From: Chenggangzhangella methanolivorans
GTDB taxonomy: Bacteria > Pseudomonadota > Alphaproteobacteria > Rhizobiales > Methylopilaceae
Assembly: GCF_019797865.1 (NCBI RefSeq)
Contig: NZ_CP081869.1
Span: 1,054,001-1,118,000, forward strand
DNA: 64,000 nucleotides
Reading direction: 5' to 3'
Positions 1-10,165 of the stretch are shown one piece after another; positions within the stretch are counted from its first letter, which is position 1; every line of letters starts with the position of its first letter. The position numbers and the translations under genes are program-made. The notes beneath the pieces are model-generated. The model did no database searches. It was given only the letters and a program-made list of their open reading frames with translations, and was not told where the DNA came from.

Positions 1-2070
1 GACGGGCGAAAGCAGCCATGCGCCCTTGCCCGCGAGCCTCACGTCGATCTCGCCGCGGCGGATCAGCACCGGCAGGCGGCCGAAATCCTCGATCGTCTTC
101 TCCGCCGCGTCGCGGAAGCGCATGCCGGAGTTGCGGGCGTCGGTGGCGAAGATCACGAGCAGCTTCCGGCTTTTCGCGACGGGCTCGCCGTCGAGCGAGG
201 AGACCGAGAACAGCGCGCCGACATCGGCCCTCGCCACCGTCAGCGGCCCGATGGAGACCGGCTCGTCGAGCGTCCCGAACGCGATCGCCTTGGTGTTCGG
301 CGCGTCGAGCGTGATGCGGCCGCGGCCCTCGTTCAGCACGATCTCGCCGGTCTGACTGACGGTCCGGCCGGCGGCGGGATCGCCGGCGTCCTTCGGCAGC
401 AGCCCCTTGGCCTTTAGCTCGCCGAAGATTTCGAGCGCCTGCCGCGGGTCGCGCGGCTGGCGCACCGCGAGCTCGCCGGGGGCGATCCTGTCGGCGTCCT
501 TCAGGCCGATCTTCGCGACGAGCGCGAGGCGCGTCAGCGGATCGGCCTCGCGCGACTGCATGGAGTCGGTCAGATCCTGCTCGCCGCGCGCCGCGAAGGG
601 CACGACGGTCTTGGCCTCCGCCACGTCGCCGCGGCGAAACAGCAGCGCCGCCAGCGTCTCGCCGGCGCGCGCCACCGGGTCGAGCGCGATCGCGTAGGGC
701 AGCATCTGGCGCTTGTGGAGATAGGGCTCGCCATAGGCCAGGATGATCGGCCCGTGGGCGTGGCGGCAGATCGCGTCCCAGCCCTGGAGCGCGGCGTAGG
801 CCGGGAACACGAGGCCCGCCTCATAGCGCGAGCGGCTCCAGAACAGGTGGTCGTACTCGGTGATGACGAAGGGCCGGTCGAGCCAGCGCCCGCCCGCCAT
901 GGCGCGGACATAGAACGCGCCGTCGCCGATCGAGCTCACCTGACCGATCTTCGAGCCCGGCTGATAGCCCCCGACCCAGTCCTGATAGGCGTTGAGCGCG
1001 ACGGCGTCCTGGTTCCGGCGCGAGAGCGCGGTCTGCAGGCTCGGCCAGTTGTTGTAAGGCGCGATCGGGCCGGAATAGCCGAGGTCCCGGATCACGCGGG
1101 TCATGCGCGCCGCGGCCTTGGTCTCGACGTCGACCAGAAACGCCTGGAAGTCGCGCATGCGCGCGCTCTTCTCGTAGCGGCTCGTCGGCAGGTCGATCGC
1201 GCCCGTCTCCAGCTTCTGGCCGGCGCCGAGCCCGCCCCACGCGGTCGACAGCGCATCCGTGGTCCGGTAACGCGCGCGCAGCCAGCCGTTCCATTTCGGC
1301 TCGAGCAGCGGGGAATAATGCGGGACGCCGGCTTTTTCGCGCAGGATGCTGTCGAACTCGACGCCGCCCTCGTTGACCGGCACCACCAGGGTCAGCGCCG
1401 GATCGTCAATCGGACGCTTGCCGGTGTAAGGATTGAGGCTCCCGAGCGTCATCGTGACGAGCCGGCGCCAGTGCTCGAAGGCGTCGTCGTCGACGAGAAC
1501 GCGCAGCTTGAGGTCCGAGGACGGATCCCAGCGGTCGTCGAAGCCGCCATAGCCGCCGCGCCAGGAGGTGAGGCCGTCGAGGATCCAGCTGATCCCGTTC
1601 TTCTTCAGCGCCGCCATCAGGTAGTTGACGCGGTCGAGCGTGTCCGGGTCGAAATCGAAGTCGCGCTTGCGGCCGAACATCAGCGCGGCGTCGACGAAGT
1701 GGAAGCGCGCGAGATCATAGCCGTGGCGCTTCAGCTGGAGCGCGTAGCGGTCGGCGGTCGGCTTGTCGGGAAAGCCTCCGGAGGCCGGGCTCCAGGCGAG
1801 CGAGGCGCACATCATCCGGGCGGGCGCCTCCGGCGCGTCGGCGCGCGCGAACCGGCCTTGGGCGTTTACGAGGATGCGGTTCGAGGCCTCGACCGGCGGG
1901 CTCTTCAGGATGCGGGAGAAATCCAGCGGGCTGCCGGCCGCGACCTCGAGATTGGTTTCGCGGACAGGAACCCAGTCGTTGGAGGCCGACGTCGCGGGCG
2001 GCGCGACGTCGAACGCCGCGAGCGCGACGAGCCCCCCTGCGACCACGACGAAGGCCAGCCAGCGGATCAT
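1..2070 (-). CDS. Membrane-anchored glycoside hydrolase, C-terminus cut by window edge
   Basis: The frame is open from an ATG at 2070 to base 1, so at least 690 residues are present and the C-terminus is missing. The N-terminus has one hydrophobic segment (about residues 3-20) without a clear cleavage site, so the enzyme is probably anchored and faces the periplasm. The middle reads like a clan-A TIM barrel: an N-terminal R-F-H segment, NE at about 233-234 (candidate acid/base Glu234) and ITEYD with Glu405 as candidate nucleophile. This resembles GH5/GH39-type cellulase-like enzymes of exopolysaccharide loci. It is followed downstream on other strands by glycosyltransferases, so a role in trimming or remodelling the polymer is inferred. 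The family number is not certain. Confidence 0.7.
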   Translation of the reverse strand, partial: MIRWLAFVVVAGGLVALAAFDVAPPATSASNDWVPVRETNLEVAAGSPLDFSRILKSPPVEASNRILVNAQGRFARADAPEAPARMMCASLAWSPASGGFPDKPTADRYALQLKRHGYDLARFHFVDAALMFGRKRDFDFDPDTLDRVNYLMAALKKNGISWILDGLTSWRGGYGGFDDRWDPSSDLKLRVLVDDDAFEHWRRLVTMTLGSLNPYTGKRPIDDPALTLVVPVNEGGVEFDSILREKAGVPHYSPLLEPKWNGWLRARYRTTDALSTAWGGLGAGQKLETGAIDLPTSRYEKSARMRDFQAFLVDVETKAAARMTRVIRDLGYSGPIAPYNNWPSLQTALSRRNQDAVALNAYQDWVGGYQPGSKIGQVSSIGDGAFYVRAMAGGRWLDRPFVITEYDHLFWSRSRYEAGLVFPAYAALQGWDAICRHAHGPIILAYGEPYLHKRQMLPYAIALDPVARAGETLAALLFRRGDVAEAKTVVPFAARGEQDLTDSMQSREADPLTRLALVAKIGLKDADRIAPGELAVRQPRDPRQALEIFGELKAKGLLPKDAGDPAAGRTVSQTGEIVLNEGRGRITLDAPNTKAIAFGTLDEPVSIGPLTVARADVGALFSVSSLDGEPVAKSRKLLVIFATDARNSGMRFRDAAEKTIEDFGRLPVLIRRGEIDVRLAGKGAWLLSPV

Positions 2071-2109
2071 CCTTGAGCTCCGGTCGGCGCCATGTGAGCG
2101 GGCGTGAGG

Positions 2110-3233
2110 CTAGCTCGCCCGCGCTTCGTCGTAGACCGCGATCGTGGCGTCGACCACCGGCCCCCAGCCATAGGCCTGCTCGGTCTCGACGATCCGAGCG
2201 GCGACCGCGGCGGGATCGGGCGGGGTGGTGAGCTTCTCGCGCATCGCGGCGGCGAGCCGGTCGACGTCGCCGAGCGGGAAATAGTCGTCGGGCGGCAGGC
2301 GCAGCGCAAGATTGGGCGAGATGTCGCTCGCCAGCACCGGCACGCCGAGCGCCAGCGCCTCGAGCAGCGCGATCGGCATGCCCTCATGGCTCGAAGGCAG
2401 CACGAACAGCGCCGCATGGCCGAAGAGCTGCGCGAGCTCCTCGTCCACCTTGAAGCCCGTCATCACGACGCCGGGCGTCGTCTTCGCCGCGGCCTCGACC
2501 CGGCGCAAATAGTCGCCGCCATGCTCGGCGTAGCCGACGAGCGCGAGCTTGAAACCGAGGTCGCCGAGCTTGGCGAAGGCCGCGATCAGGTCGAGCTGGC
2601 GCTTCTCCGGGACGATGCGCGCCACCATCACGACATAGCGCCCGGACTCGAGGCCGAAGGCCTGAAGCGCCGAGACGTCGTTGGGCTTGCCCGCGACGTC
2701 GACGCCGTTCGGGATGAAGCTGACCGGCTTGCCGTAGCGTCGCTCCGCATAGGTCGCGACTTCCTGCGAGATCGCGATGCGGCGGTTTGCGAAGCGCATG
2801 CCGAGCCGCTCGCCGAGGCGGAGCGCCGTCTTAGCGAACCGTCCCCATTTCTGCCGGTTGTAGTCGAAGCCGTGATGGGTGACGACGAGCTTCAACCCGA
2901 GCGCGCGCGCGACGGGCGCGGCGAGCGAGGGGCCGATGGCGTGGATGTGGACGACGTCCGGATTGAGCCGCCGCGCCGCCACCAGCCCGACGAGCGTGTG
3001 GCAGATGGCCTCGAGGCTCGTGCGCTTGGGGCCCAGAGCGGCGTGACCTTGACGCCCTTCCAGACGCGCGGGCCGCCGGCCGGCAGATAGGGCGCGCGAC
3101 CCAGCACCTCGACGTCCCAGCCGCGCTCGACCAGCCGCACGCTGAGCGCCTGGACATGGGTCTCGACCCCGCCCTGGACGTTCGGCAGGCCGCGCAGCCC
3201 GAGGAAGACGACCTTGGGCCGCGAGCCGCTCAC
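2110..3233 (-). CDS. Glycosyltransferase family 4 (one frameshift)
   Basis: This is a GT4-type retaining glycosyltransferase of about 374 residues. The N-terminus carries FLGLRGLPNVQGGVE, the acceptor-side glycine-rich loop of GT4 enzymes, and the C-terminal half carries the donor-side SSHEGMPIALLEAL motif with the E-x7-E arrangement. The two halves are in different frames: one base is missing near 3030, in a G/C run, and adding one C restores WAP-KRTSLE. I treat this as a sequence error. The start is a GTG whose bases overlap the TGA stop of the upstream glycosyltransferase, implying translational coupling. Product: cytoplasmic transfer of a sugar to a lipid-linked exopolysaccharide repeat unit; donor unknown. 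Confidence 0.85.
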
Positions 3234-4462
3234 GCCGCGACACCGAGGTCGCGGTAAAGCGCGAGAAGCCGGTCGCGATGCGCGTTCTGCGAGAAGTCGG
3301 CGAGCACCCATTCGCGGCCCGCCGCGCCCATGCGCCGGCGCTCTCCGGAGCGGAGCGCGGCCATGCGCGACATCGCGCCCGCGAGATCCTCGACGTCGCC
3401 GGAGCGCGCGAGCAATCCCGTCTCGCCCTCGCGGACGAGCTCGGGGATGCCGCCGATGCGGGCGCCCAGAATCGGCGTTCCGAGTCCGTAGGCTTCGAGC
3501 ACGCTCATCGGCGCGTTCTCGTACCATTCGGAGGGAAGCACAAGCGCCCTCGATTCACCTATGAGTTGCAGAAGGGGTTGTCCCGAGACGTAGCCGAGGA
3601 ACGTGACGGGCGCGTCGAGTTCGGCGGCGAGGCGCTTCAGCGCCGCCTCCTCCGGTCCCGTCCCTGCGATCATGACGCGTTCACCGGACATCGCGGCGGC
3701 GCGCACGAGCGTCGAAAGGCCCTTCTCATGGCCGAGACGGCCGGCGAAGACGAAATGGTCGCCCTCGTCCCAGTCTGAGCGCATGGCGGCGGCGTCGACG
3801 AAGTTCGGCACATAGGCGATGCGGGCCGGATCCCAGCCCCATTCGGCGAGCTTCTCGCGGTAGAAGCGGCTCGGCGCCACAACGCGGTCGACCTTGTCGC
3901 GGTAGAGGCCAAGCGCGCGATGCGTCATGGTCTCGACCATCACGAGGCCGCTCAGCGCGACCGAGCCCTTGATGCAGCGGTTGACCAGCACGTTGTGCAC
4001 GCGCCCGCCCTTGCAGCGCTCGCAGACGCCGTCATGCGACAGCATCTTGTAGGCCGGGCAGGCGAGCTTGAGGTCGTGCGCCGTCATCACCGTCGGCACG
4101 CCGGCGCGCTTGAGCGTGTCGAAGATCGACGGCGAGATGTGGTGATAGACGTTGTGGGCGTGGGCGAGCGCCGGCGGGGCGCTCTCGATCAGCGCCTTCA
4201 GCTTCCGGCGCGCCTCGAACGAATAGATGATCTTGGCGGCTTGCGCGGCCTTGGTCAGCGGCCCGCTCTCGCGCCCGTATTCGATCTCGGACACGAAATA
4301 GCGGGCGTAGGCGCTGTTGTCGTTTTCGGGGTGCTGCATCGCGAAGGGCACGACGTCCCAGCCGATCTCCGAAAACATCCTCATCTGGTCGAGGAACACG
4401 GCCTCGGCCCCGCCCCGGCGATAGAAGTAGTTGTTGATGGCGAGGAGCCGCGGCGCGCTCAC
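3230..4462 (-). CDS. Glycosyltransferase family 4
   Basis: An intact 410-residue GT4 enzyme. It opens with INNYFYRRGGAE, the N-terminal glycine loop. Near residue 135 it has a C-x13-C-x2-C cysteine cluster (CPAYKMLSHDGVCERC) seen in some GT4 enzymes. The C-terminal donor-binding region has AGRLGHEKG and PSEWYENAPMSVLEA, containing the E-x7-E motif. The start is GTG and overlaps the TGA of the deacetylase upstream by one step (GTGA), and its own stop overlaps the next gene in the same way, so three genes are translationally chained. It probably adds one sugar of an exopolysaccharide repeat. Sugar specificity cannot be read from the sequence. Confidence 0.88.
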   Translation of the reverse strand: MSAPRLLAINNYFYRRGGAEAVFLDQMRMFSEIGWDVVPFAMQHPENDNSAYARYFVSEIEYGRESGPLTKAAQAAKIIYSFEARRKLKALIESAPPALAHAHNVYHHISPSIFDTLKRAGVPTVMTAHDLKLACPAYKMLSHDGVCERCKGGRVHNVLVNRCIKGSVALSGLVMVETMTHRALGLYRDKVDRVVAPSRFYREKLAEWGWDPARIAYVPNFVDAAAMRSDWDEGDHFVFAGRLGHEKGLSTLVRAAAMSGERVMIAGTGPEEAALKRLAAELDAPVTFLGYVSGQPLLQLIGESRALVLPSEWYENAPMSVLEAYGLGTPILGARIGGIPELVREGETGLLARSGDVEDLAGAMSRMAALRSGERRRMGAAGREWVLADFSQNAHRDRLLALYRDLGVAA

Positions 4463-5210
4463 GCGGCGAGCCCCAGCCGGTTAAGCGCGGCGTCCACGGT
4501 CTCGACGACGCAGCCCTTGGCCACGGCATGGCCGACGAGGCGGTCGAGCGTCTCGGGGCGGCAACCGTAGTCGGTCGGAGTCTCGGCGACGTCGTGGGTG
4601 AAGAAGATCAGCCAGCCCGGCTCGCGCGCGACCTCCTCGATGCGCGCGGTCAGCGCGAGCTCTCTTCCGGCTGGCGGATCTCGACGGCGTTCAGGAAATT
4701 GAGGTCGGTCGGCCCGCGGTTGATCCTGTCGCCGCCGCGCGGCAGGTGCGGTATCGCCGGCCGAGTTCGGGAAGCGCCGGGATCGAGCCCGCATTGTAAG
4801 GGAACGCGAAGTTGCGCCGCGCCCGCGCGCCCTCGATCTCCGAGATAGGCGGCGTTGCGGTCGAGGTCGGCGGCGAGCGCCGAAGGACCGAGCCGGCGGA
4901 CGGCGTCATGCGCGTAGGTGTGGCAGCCGATCTCGTGGCCGCGCGCGGCGAGCTCTCGGCAGCCGTCGAGGTCGATCAGCGTCCGGCCCGGCTCGACGCG
5001 GCCGGCGAGACCGCCGGCGATGTAGAACGAGCCGCGCACGCCGTGCGCCTCGAGAATGCGGGCGCCGGCCGTCAGCGCGGTGTCGGGCACGTCGTCGAAG
5101 GTGAAGGAGACGATGGGGGTCGCGGTCGCGACGATCGCCGGCCGATAGGCCCTGAGCCGCAGCGCCTTGTTGGTCGCGCGGCCGTAGAGATCGTCGAGCT
5201 TTTCAATCAT
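4459..5210 (-). CDS. Polysaccharide deacetylase (NodB domain), frameshifted
   Basis: About 250 residues in three frames. The NodB-homology motifs are all visible: FTFDDVPD (motif 1, with the catalytic-base and metal Asp), HEIGCHTYAHD (motif 2, metal histidines), NFAFPYNAG (motif 3) and IFFTHDV (motif 5). Breaks lie near 4845, 4725 and 4665. Because every motif survives, I read the breaks as sequence errors and not decay. The start is ATG 5210, with an in-frame GTG two codons upstream. No signal peptide is seen. It stands first in a GTGA-coupled run with two glycosyltransferases, so it probably N- or O-deacetylates a cell-surface polysaccharide or its precursor. Confidence 0.75.
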
Positions 5211-5367
5211 CCCCACGGCGTCGGGCCCAGTTCGAGCGGCCGAACCGCCTCGGCCCCTCGGATGAGAGGACGGCGGCCCGGGCCAAGCGTTATCGCGCCT
5301 GCAAGTTAAGATTGTCGCCTTGCGATCGCCGACAGACCGTTAAAATCGTCGCTATCGCGCTGACGCG

Positions 5368-7067
5368 TCAGGACTGTCGCAGCATCCGCCGATAGGCGCC
5401 GAGGAAGCCGAAGGCGAGCGCCAGCGCGACGCCGAAGCCGATCCCGAAGATCGCGCCGCCGGCCGCGAGATAGCGTGCGCGGCGGGTAGCTGCGGCGCTC
5501 CGGCGGAACCGCGGTCGAGATCACGCGCGTGTTCGTGGCGTCGACCTGCTCGCGCTGCGTCGCCTCGCCGGCGCGGTGAGGAAGGCCTGATAGATCGAGC
5601 CCTTGGCCTGCGCGTCGCGCTCGAGCTCGCGCAGCTTCACCTGCGCCTCGTCGTCGACCGAGACCGAGCTGCGGGCCTTCTCGGTGTCCTTGGTCAGGAT
5701 CTGGAGCGTCTGGCGCGACTGGTCGAGGTCGACCTTGGCCGCCGTCATCATGCGCTGGGTCTCGTTGTAGACCTCGCGCTCGATGGCCTTGAGCTGGGTG
5801 CGGATCGTGGTGAGCGCCGGGTGCCGCGGCCCGTAGGTCAGCGACATCGACTCAACCTGGCGCTTCAGCTCGGCGTATTGCACGCGCAGCTGCGTGAGCG
5901 TCGGAGACTGCAGCGAGCTCGACGGATCGAGCGCGCCTGCGCGCGCGGCCTCGGTGAGCTGGCGATAGCGCGAGGCGGCCTCGGTCTCGCGCGCCTGGGC
6001 GTCGATGAGCTTGGCGTTGATCTGCTGCATCGACTGGGTGCTGACGAGCGTGTTGGCGGCGCTCTGCTGCAGGTTGTTCTGGCGGCGGAAGGCCTGGACC
6101 TTGTCCTCGGCCGCCGACACCGCGGCCTTCAGGCCCGCGAGACGGTCGTTCAGCGTCTCGGCCGCCTGCGCCGCGCCGCTCGCCTCGCCGCGGGCGAGCT
6201 CCTGGCGGAACGCTTCGGCGAGCGCGTCGGCGACGCGCACCGACTTGTTCGGATCCCAGGTCCAGACCGCGGCGGTCACGAGATAGGAGCGGTCCTGCCG
6301 CCCGACCTTGATGCGGTCGGAGAGCTCGCGCATCACCGGAACGATCGGGTCCTCGGCCTCCTTCTTCGGCGCGAGCGCGGCGCGGATGTCCCACCATTTC
6401 GGCGGGGCGTTGAATTCGTCGTCATGGACGAGGTCGAGCTTCTCGGCGACGCGGCGCAGCACATTGCCCGACGTCATCACGCGCATGCGGCTCTCGACCT
6501 CGAGGATCTGCGCGTCGCTCTGCATGCCCTGGGCGTAAAGGTCGTTGCTCACGACCTGCAGGTTCGAGGGCGGAACCAGGATGTCGGTGTAGACCGTGTA
6601 GCGGGGCTGGGCGAGCATGCCGAAGGCCACGCCCGCAGCGAGGCCCGCAAGGCCGCCGAGCACGATCCAGCGCTTGCCCGCCAGGAGCCAGTCGACGACG
6701 TCGTCGGGCTCGATCTGCGGCAGGCGCACGAACTTCGTACGGGCGGGCGCGGCGGCGGGAGCCATCGCAGGAGCCGGGGCCGCGGCAGGCGCAGGAGCCG
6801 CTCTCGCCGCAGGCGCGGGCGCAGGCGTCTCGGCCTCGCGCCAGGCCGTGTCGGACCGCGCCTCGTCCTCGAACTCACGGACGCCGGGGCGGGCGGGATA
6901 AGGCTTGGGCGCATAGCGCTGGGAGCGGCCGGCGAAGCTCCAGCCGCGAGCGGCCTCGCGCGGAGCGACGGGGAGCGGTTCCGGCCCGGGGCGCGCGGCT
7001 CCGGCGCGGGCGCGTGCTCGAACGCATCCCGCTTCGCGGCCCTTGCGGCGTCCCGCAGCGTATACAT
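5368..7067 (-). CDS. Wzz/GumC-like polysaccharide copolymerase (frameshifted)
   Basis: About 560 residues. An Ala/Pro-rich cytoplasmic N-terminus (about 110 residues) leads to a Wzz domain: first membrane helix WIVLGGLAGLAAGVAFGML, then RYTVYTDILV, a long periplasmic coiled coil with the GNVR-type segment SLTYGPRHPAL, and a second membrane helix near the C-terminus (AAGGAIFGIGFGVALALAF). No Walker A motif or tyrosine-rich tail was found, so this is the copolymerase half without a fused BY-kinase. Breaks near 6980, 5570 and 5490 join compatible frames and look like sequence errors. The start at 7067 gives MYTLRDAARAAKRDAF. It would set chain length and aid export of the polymer made by this locus. 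Confidence 0.8.
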
Positions 7068-7234
7068 CCCGACGCGCTCTCCAGACCCTCGGAAGGCGCA
7101 GCCCAAGGGGCCTGCCCGCCGTCATCGAGACATGATCCTAAAAGAGGCAGCCAGAACATTTGGTTAACAATAACGCAGGCGTCGCCGCCGGCGCTTTATC
7201 AAACCATAACGCCTCCGGGAGTAGAAACCGCGGC

Positions 7235-8568
7235 GTGCCTCAGATCCAGACCCATATCGCCCGCGTGCGCCGGCTCGCTCCGATCGGGCTTTCCTACATG
7301 GCCTCGAGCGGTTCGCTGGTGGCGGCGAACGCCGCGCAGCTTCTCACCTTCGCGCTGCTGGCGCGCTGGCTCGGGCCCTCGCAGTTCGGCCTCTACGTGC
7401 AGGTCACCGCCATCACGACGGTCGCGGTCCATCTCTGCGGGCTCGGCGCGAACGACTGCCTGATCCGCCGCGTCGCGCGCGACCGCGCGATGTATCCGAC
7501 GATGCTCGGCCACACGCTGACCTTGGTCGCGATCACCGGGGCCGCGCTCGTCGCGATCGGCATGGGCGCGCTGCCCTTCATCATCACGGTCGACGAGGAT
7601 CCGGTCCGCAACGTCGTGGCGATCGCGTTCCTGCTCGTCACCAACATCGTGCTGGTGCGCGTCATCCTGCTCACCGAGCAGGCCTATATCAGCCACTCGA
7701 TGTTCGCCGAAGCCAACCGCTCGGTGATCTTCTTCGCGCTCGCCCGCACCGCGACCGCGGCGCTCGCCTGCCCGATCTTCGGCGTCACGACGCTCGAAGG
7801 CTGGACCGCCTGGCAGTTCGGCGGCCATGTCGTGGTGGCGGCCTATTTCGCCTGGAAGACGCGCGAGCTCGGCCGCCCGAAATTCGGGATCGTGCGCGAT
7901 GAGGTGAAGCCCGGCGTGTTCTTCAGCTCGCAGTTCATCTTCCGCGCGATCCGCCAGAACTGCGACCTGTTCATCCTCGGCCTCGTCTCCTCGATCGAGG
8001 TCGTGGGCAGCTACGGCGTCGCCCGGCGCATCCTCGACTCCAGCTACCTGACGATCGACGCGCTGAACCGCCTCGTCTATCCGCGGTTTGCGGTCGCGAG
8101 CCAGCACGGCGTCCACAACGCGCTGCCGATGCTCTGGAAGGTGCTGGCCGGCGCGGTGGTGCTCGGCCTCGGCACGGGCTCGGCCTCTTCATCATGGCGC
8201 CGCTGCTCCCTTATCTCTTCGGCCACGAATACGTCTCGCTCGTGCCCTTCGTGCGCACGATGTGCTGGCTGATCGTGTTCGTGGCGATCTGGTCGGTCGC
8301 CATGGACCTGCTCGGCGCCTCGAGCCATCAGGGCGCGCGCGCGCTGATCGTCAACACCGCGAGCATCTTGGGCGCAGGGCTCGTGGCCTTCGGCACCTGG
8401 TGGTGGCCGCCGACCGGCACCTTCATCTCGCTCTACGTGACCGAGATCGGCGTGACGATCGCCACCTGGGCGATGCTCATGCACATGGCGCGCAAGAGCG
8501 AGGCGGCCGCCAAGGCCAAGGAACAGGCCAAGGACGAGGCCGAAGGCATGGCGGCGAAGCCGGCCTGA
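7235..8568 (+). CDS. Wzx-like polysaccharide flippase (frameshift near 8180)
   Basis: About 444 residues of alternating hydrophobic helices typical of the MOP/PST (Wzx, RfbX) superfamily. The first conserved region is ASSGSLVAANAAQLLTFALL, followed by ARWLGPSQFGLY, which is characteristic of oligosaccharide flippases. A base is missing near 8180, where GLGTG should run into LGLFIMAPLLPYLFG. The C-terminal tail is charged and cytoplasmic. I chose GTG 7235 because a GGGAG lies 13 bases upstream; an in-frame TTG at 7160 would add 25 unlikely residues. It is divergent from the copolymerase gene and is expected to flip the lipid-linked repeat unit across the inner membrane. Confidence 0.82.
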
Positions 8569-8608
8569 CGCTCCAAACGGTCTCAAGACGCCGTCGGCGC
8601 ATGAAAAA

Positions 8609-8637
8609 GCCCGGCGCGTCGGGGGGGCGCGCCGGGC
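8609..8637. terminator. Bidirectional intrinsic terminator
   Basis: A perfect 10 bp stem, GCCCGGCGCG paired with CGCGCCGGGC, closes a 9-base loop and has AAAAA on the left and TTCTT on the right. It lies between the convergent flippase and GT2 genes, so it can terminate both transcripts. Confidence 0.85.
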
Positions 8638-8819
8638 TTCTTATCAGACGAAACGCGTCGGGGGAGCGCGTTTCACATCATAGACGCGCGAGCCGGCGGA
8701 AGGTTCCGGCCTCGCGCGGATCTTTTGCGATCGACGTTGTTTTACGCCGCCAGCGCGCTCCCCTCGCCCGTCGCGATCGCGGTTCCGCCGCGGGATCGAC
8801 GCCGGCGCCTGACGCGTGC

Positions 8820-9819
8820 TCAGGCGCGGCCGGGGAGCTGCTTGCTCTCGATCCAGGCTTCGGGCTTCAGCCGCGGATGGAAGAAGCCGAGCGGCAGGGC
8901 CGCGGCGTGGAACAGCCAGGCGACCACGGCGTAGACGCCGAGCGACAGGCTCTTCTGCTTGAGGCTCATCGCGGCGACCGGCAGGGCCAGGATCGCGAGC
9001 GACGCCGCAAGTCCGAGCGCAAGGCTCGGCGCGAGCAGCGGCGCGACGAGCACGGCCGCGATCCAGCCGTAGACGCCCGCCCAGAGCCTGAGTTCCGGCA
9101 GCTCCTTCAGGAGCATGCCGAAATAGGGCTTGCCCCAGGCCGCGCGCAGCAGCTCGCCGACGCCGCGCAAATATTTGGACTTCCACCGCCGCACCAGCAG
9201 CGCATAGGCGTTGAGCGTATGCCCGAAGTGCTGGACGAACGGCCGGTCGAGCCGGTGCAGCGTGAAGCCGAGCGCGCGCAGGCGGACGCCGATCGAACTC
9301 CTCGTAGCCATGGAGGTTGCGGTCGGAGAAGTAGCCGGCCTTCTCCACCGCCTCGCGCCGATAAAGGCCGCCGCCGTTCATCCGGTCGATCGCGCCGGTC
9401 CGGTTCTCGGGCGAGGCGCGGCGCACGCGGCGGGTGAATTCGAGGTTCTCGACGTTCATCTCGACCACATGGCCGGTGACGCCCGCGCAATCCGGATGGG
9501 CCGCGAGATAGCCGAGCGCCTCCTGCAGGAAGCCCGGATCGAGGATCATGTCGCCGTCCATCAGGCACACGAACTCGCAGCCGCTGTACTGAAACCCGAG
9601 CTGGGGGCCGAGACCGCAGCTCGGCCGCGCCGGGGCGACGATCTGGACGACCTTGGCGTCGTAGCCGGACGCGATCTCGACAGTACGGTCGCGCGAGCCG
9701 CTGTCGGCGACGATGACCTCGCCGCCGCCGACCGCCTGAAGCGCCTCGAGCGCGCTCTCGATCGCGGCGGCGATGCGCTTCTCTTCGTTCAGGGTCTTCA
9801 TGATGACCGAGACTGACAT
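8820..9819 (-). CDS. Glycosyltransferase family 2 with C-terminal membrane helices
   Basis: About 332 residues. The N-terminal GT-A fold is clear: SVIMKTLNEE, VIVADSGSRDRT, and the metal/nucleotide motif LMDGDM. The break near 9300 separates HGYEEFD from the in-phase continuation IGVRLRALGF, so one base is probably missing. The C-terminal third has two or three hydrophobic helices, placing the enzyme at the inner membrane. It likely extends the undecaprenyl-linked repeat unit. It ends convergently with the flippase gene across a terminator and is divergent from the acyltransferase gene. About 180 bases between its stop and the terminator hold no gene that I can see. Confidence 0.82.
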
Positions 9820-10165
9820 GATCGAAGGTCCGAGTGGGCGGGCCGCAGGCGGCCGCGATCGCCCCCATCGTGACGCGGCCCGCTTTAGAAAGCGTGGAAG
9901 CCGATCGATAAATTGCGAGGCGTTCCGGTCACGTTTTCCAGATCGGCCCTAGGTAGGGTCGCGACGCTGGAGGGGGAAAACCGCATGGGGGAGAAACGAA
10001 CCCGAAACCCCCGCGCCGATGTCAGTCCAATTCGTTTCAAAATTTAATGGTCGGTCAACTAGGCCCGGAACGATCGTTTGCCTCGCCCCGACCACAGGCA
10101 CAGGATGCGCGGCGACGGGGCGACGCGCAGAGCGCCGCCTTGGCGGGACATCTCAAGGCGCACCG
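9820..10165. promoter_or_regulatory. Divergent intergenic region
   Basis: This 346-base gap separates the GT2 gene (leftward) from the acyltransferase gene (rightward) and must hold both promoters. It includes a locally AT-rich stretch around 10025-10060. I see no repeat, RNA gene or convincing operator in it. Confidence 0.4.

Noticed and set aside
715..2076. A 453-codon open frame on the plus strand
   Set aside because: It is the antisense shadow of the glycoside hydrolase; it is Arg/Ala/Val-rich with no motif, while the minus frame has a membrane anchor and catalytic motifs.
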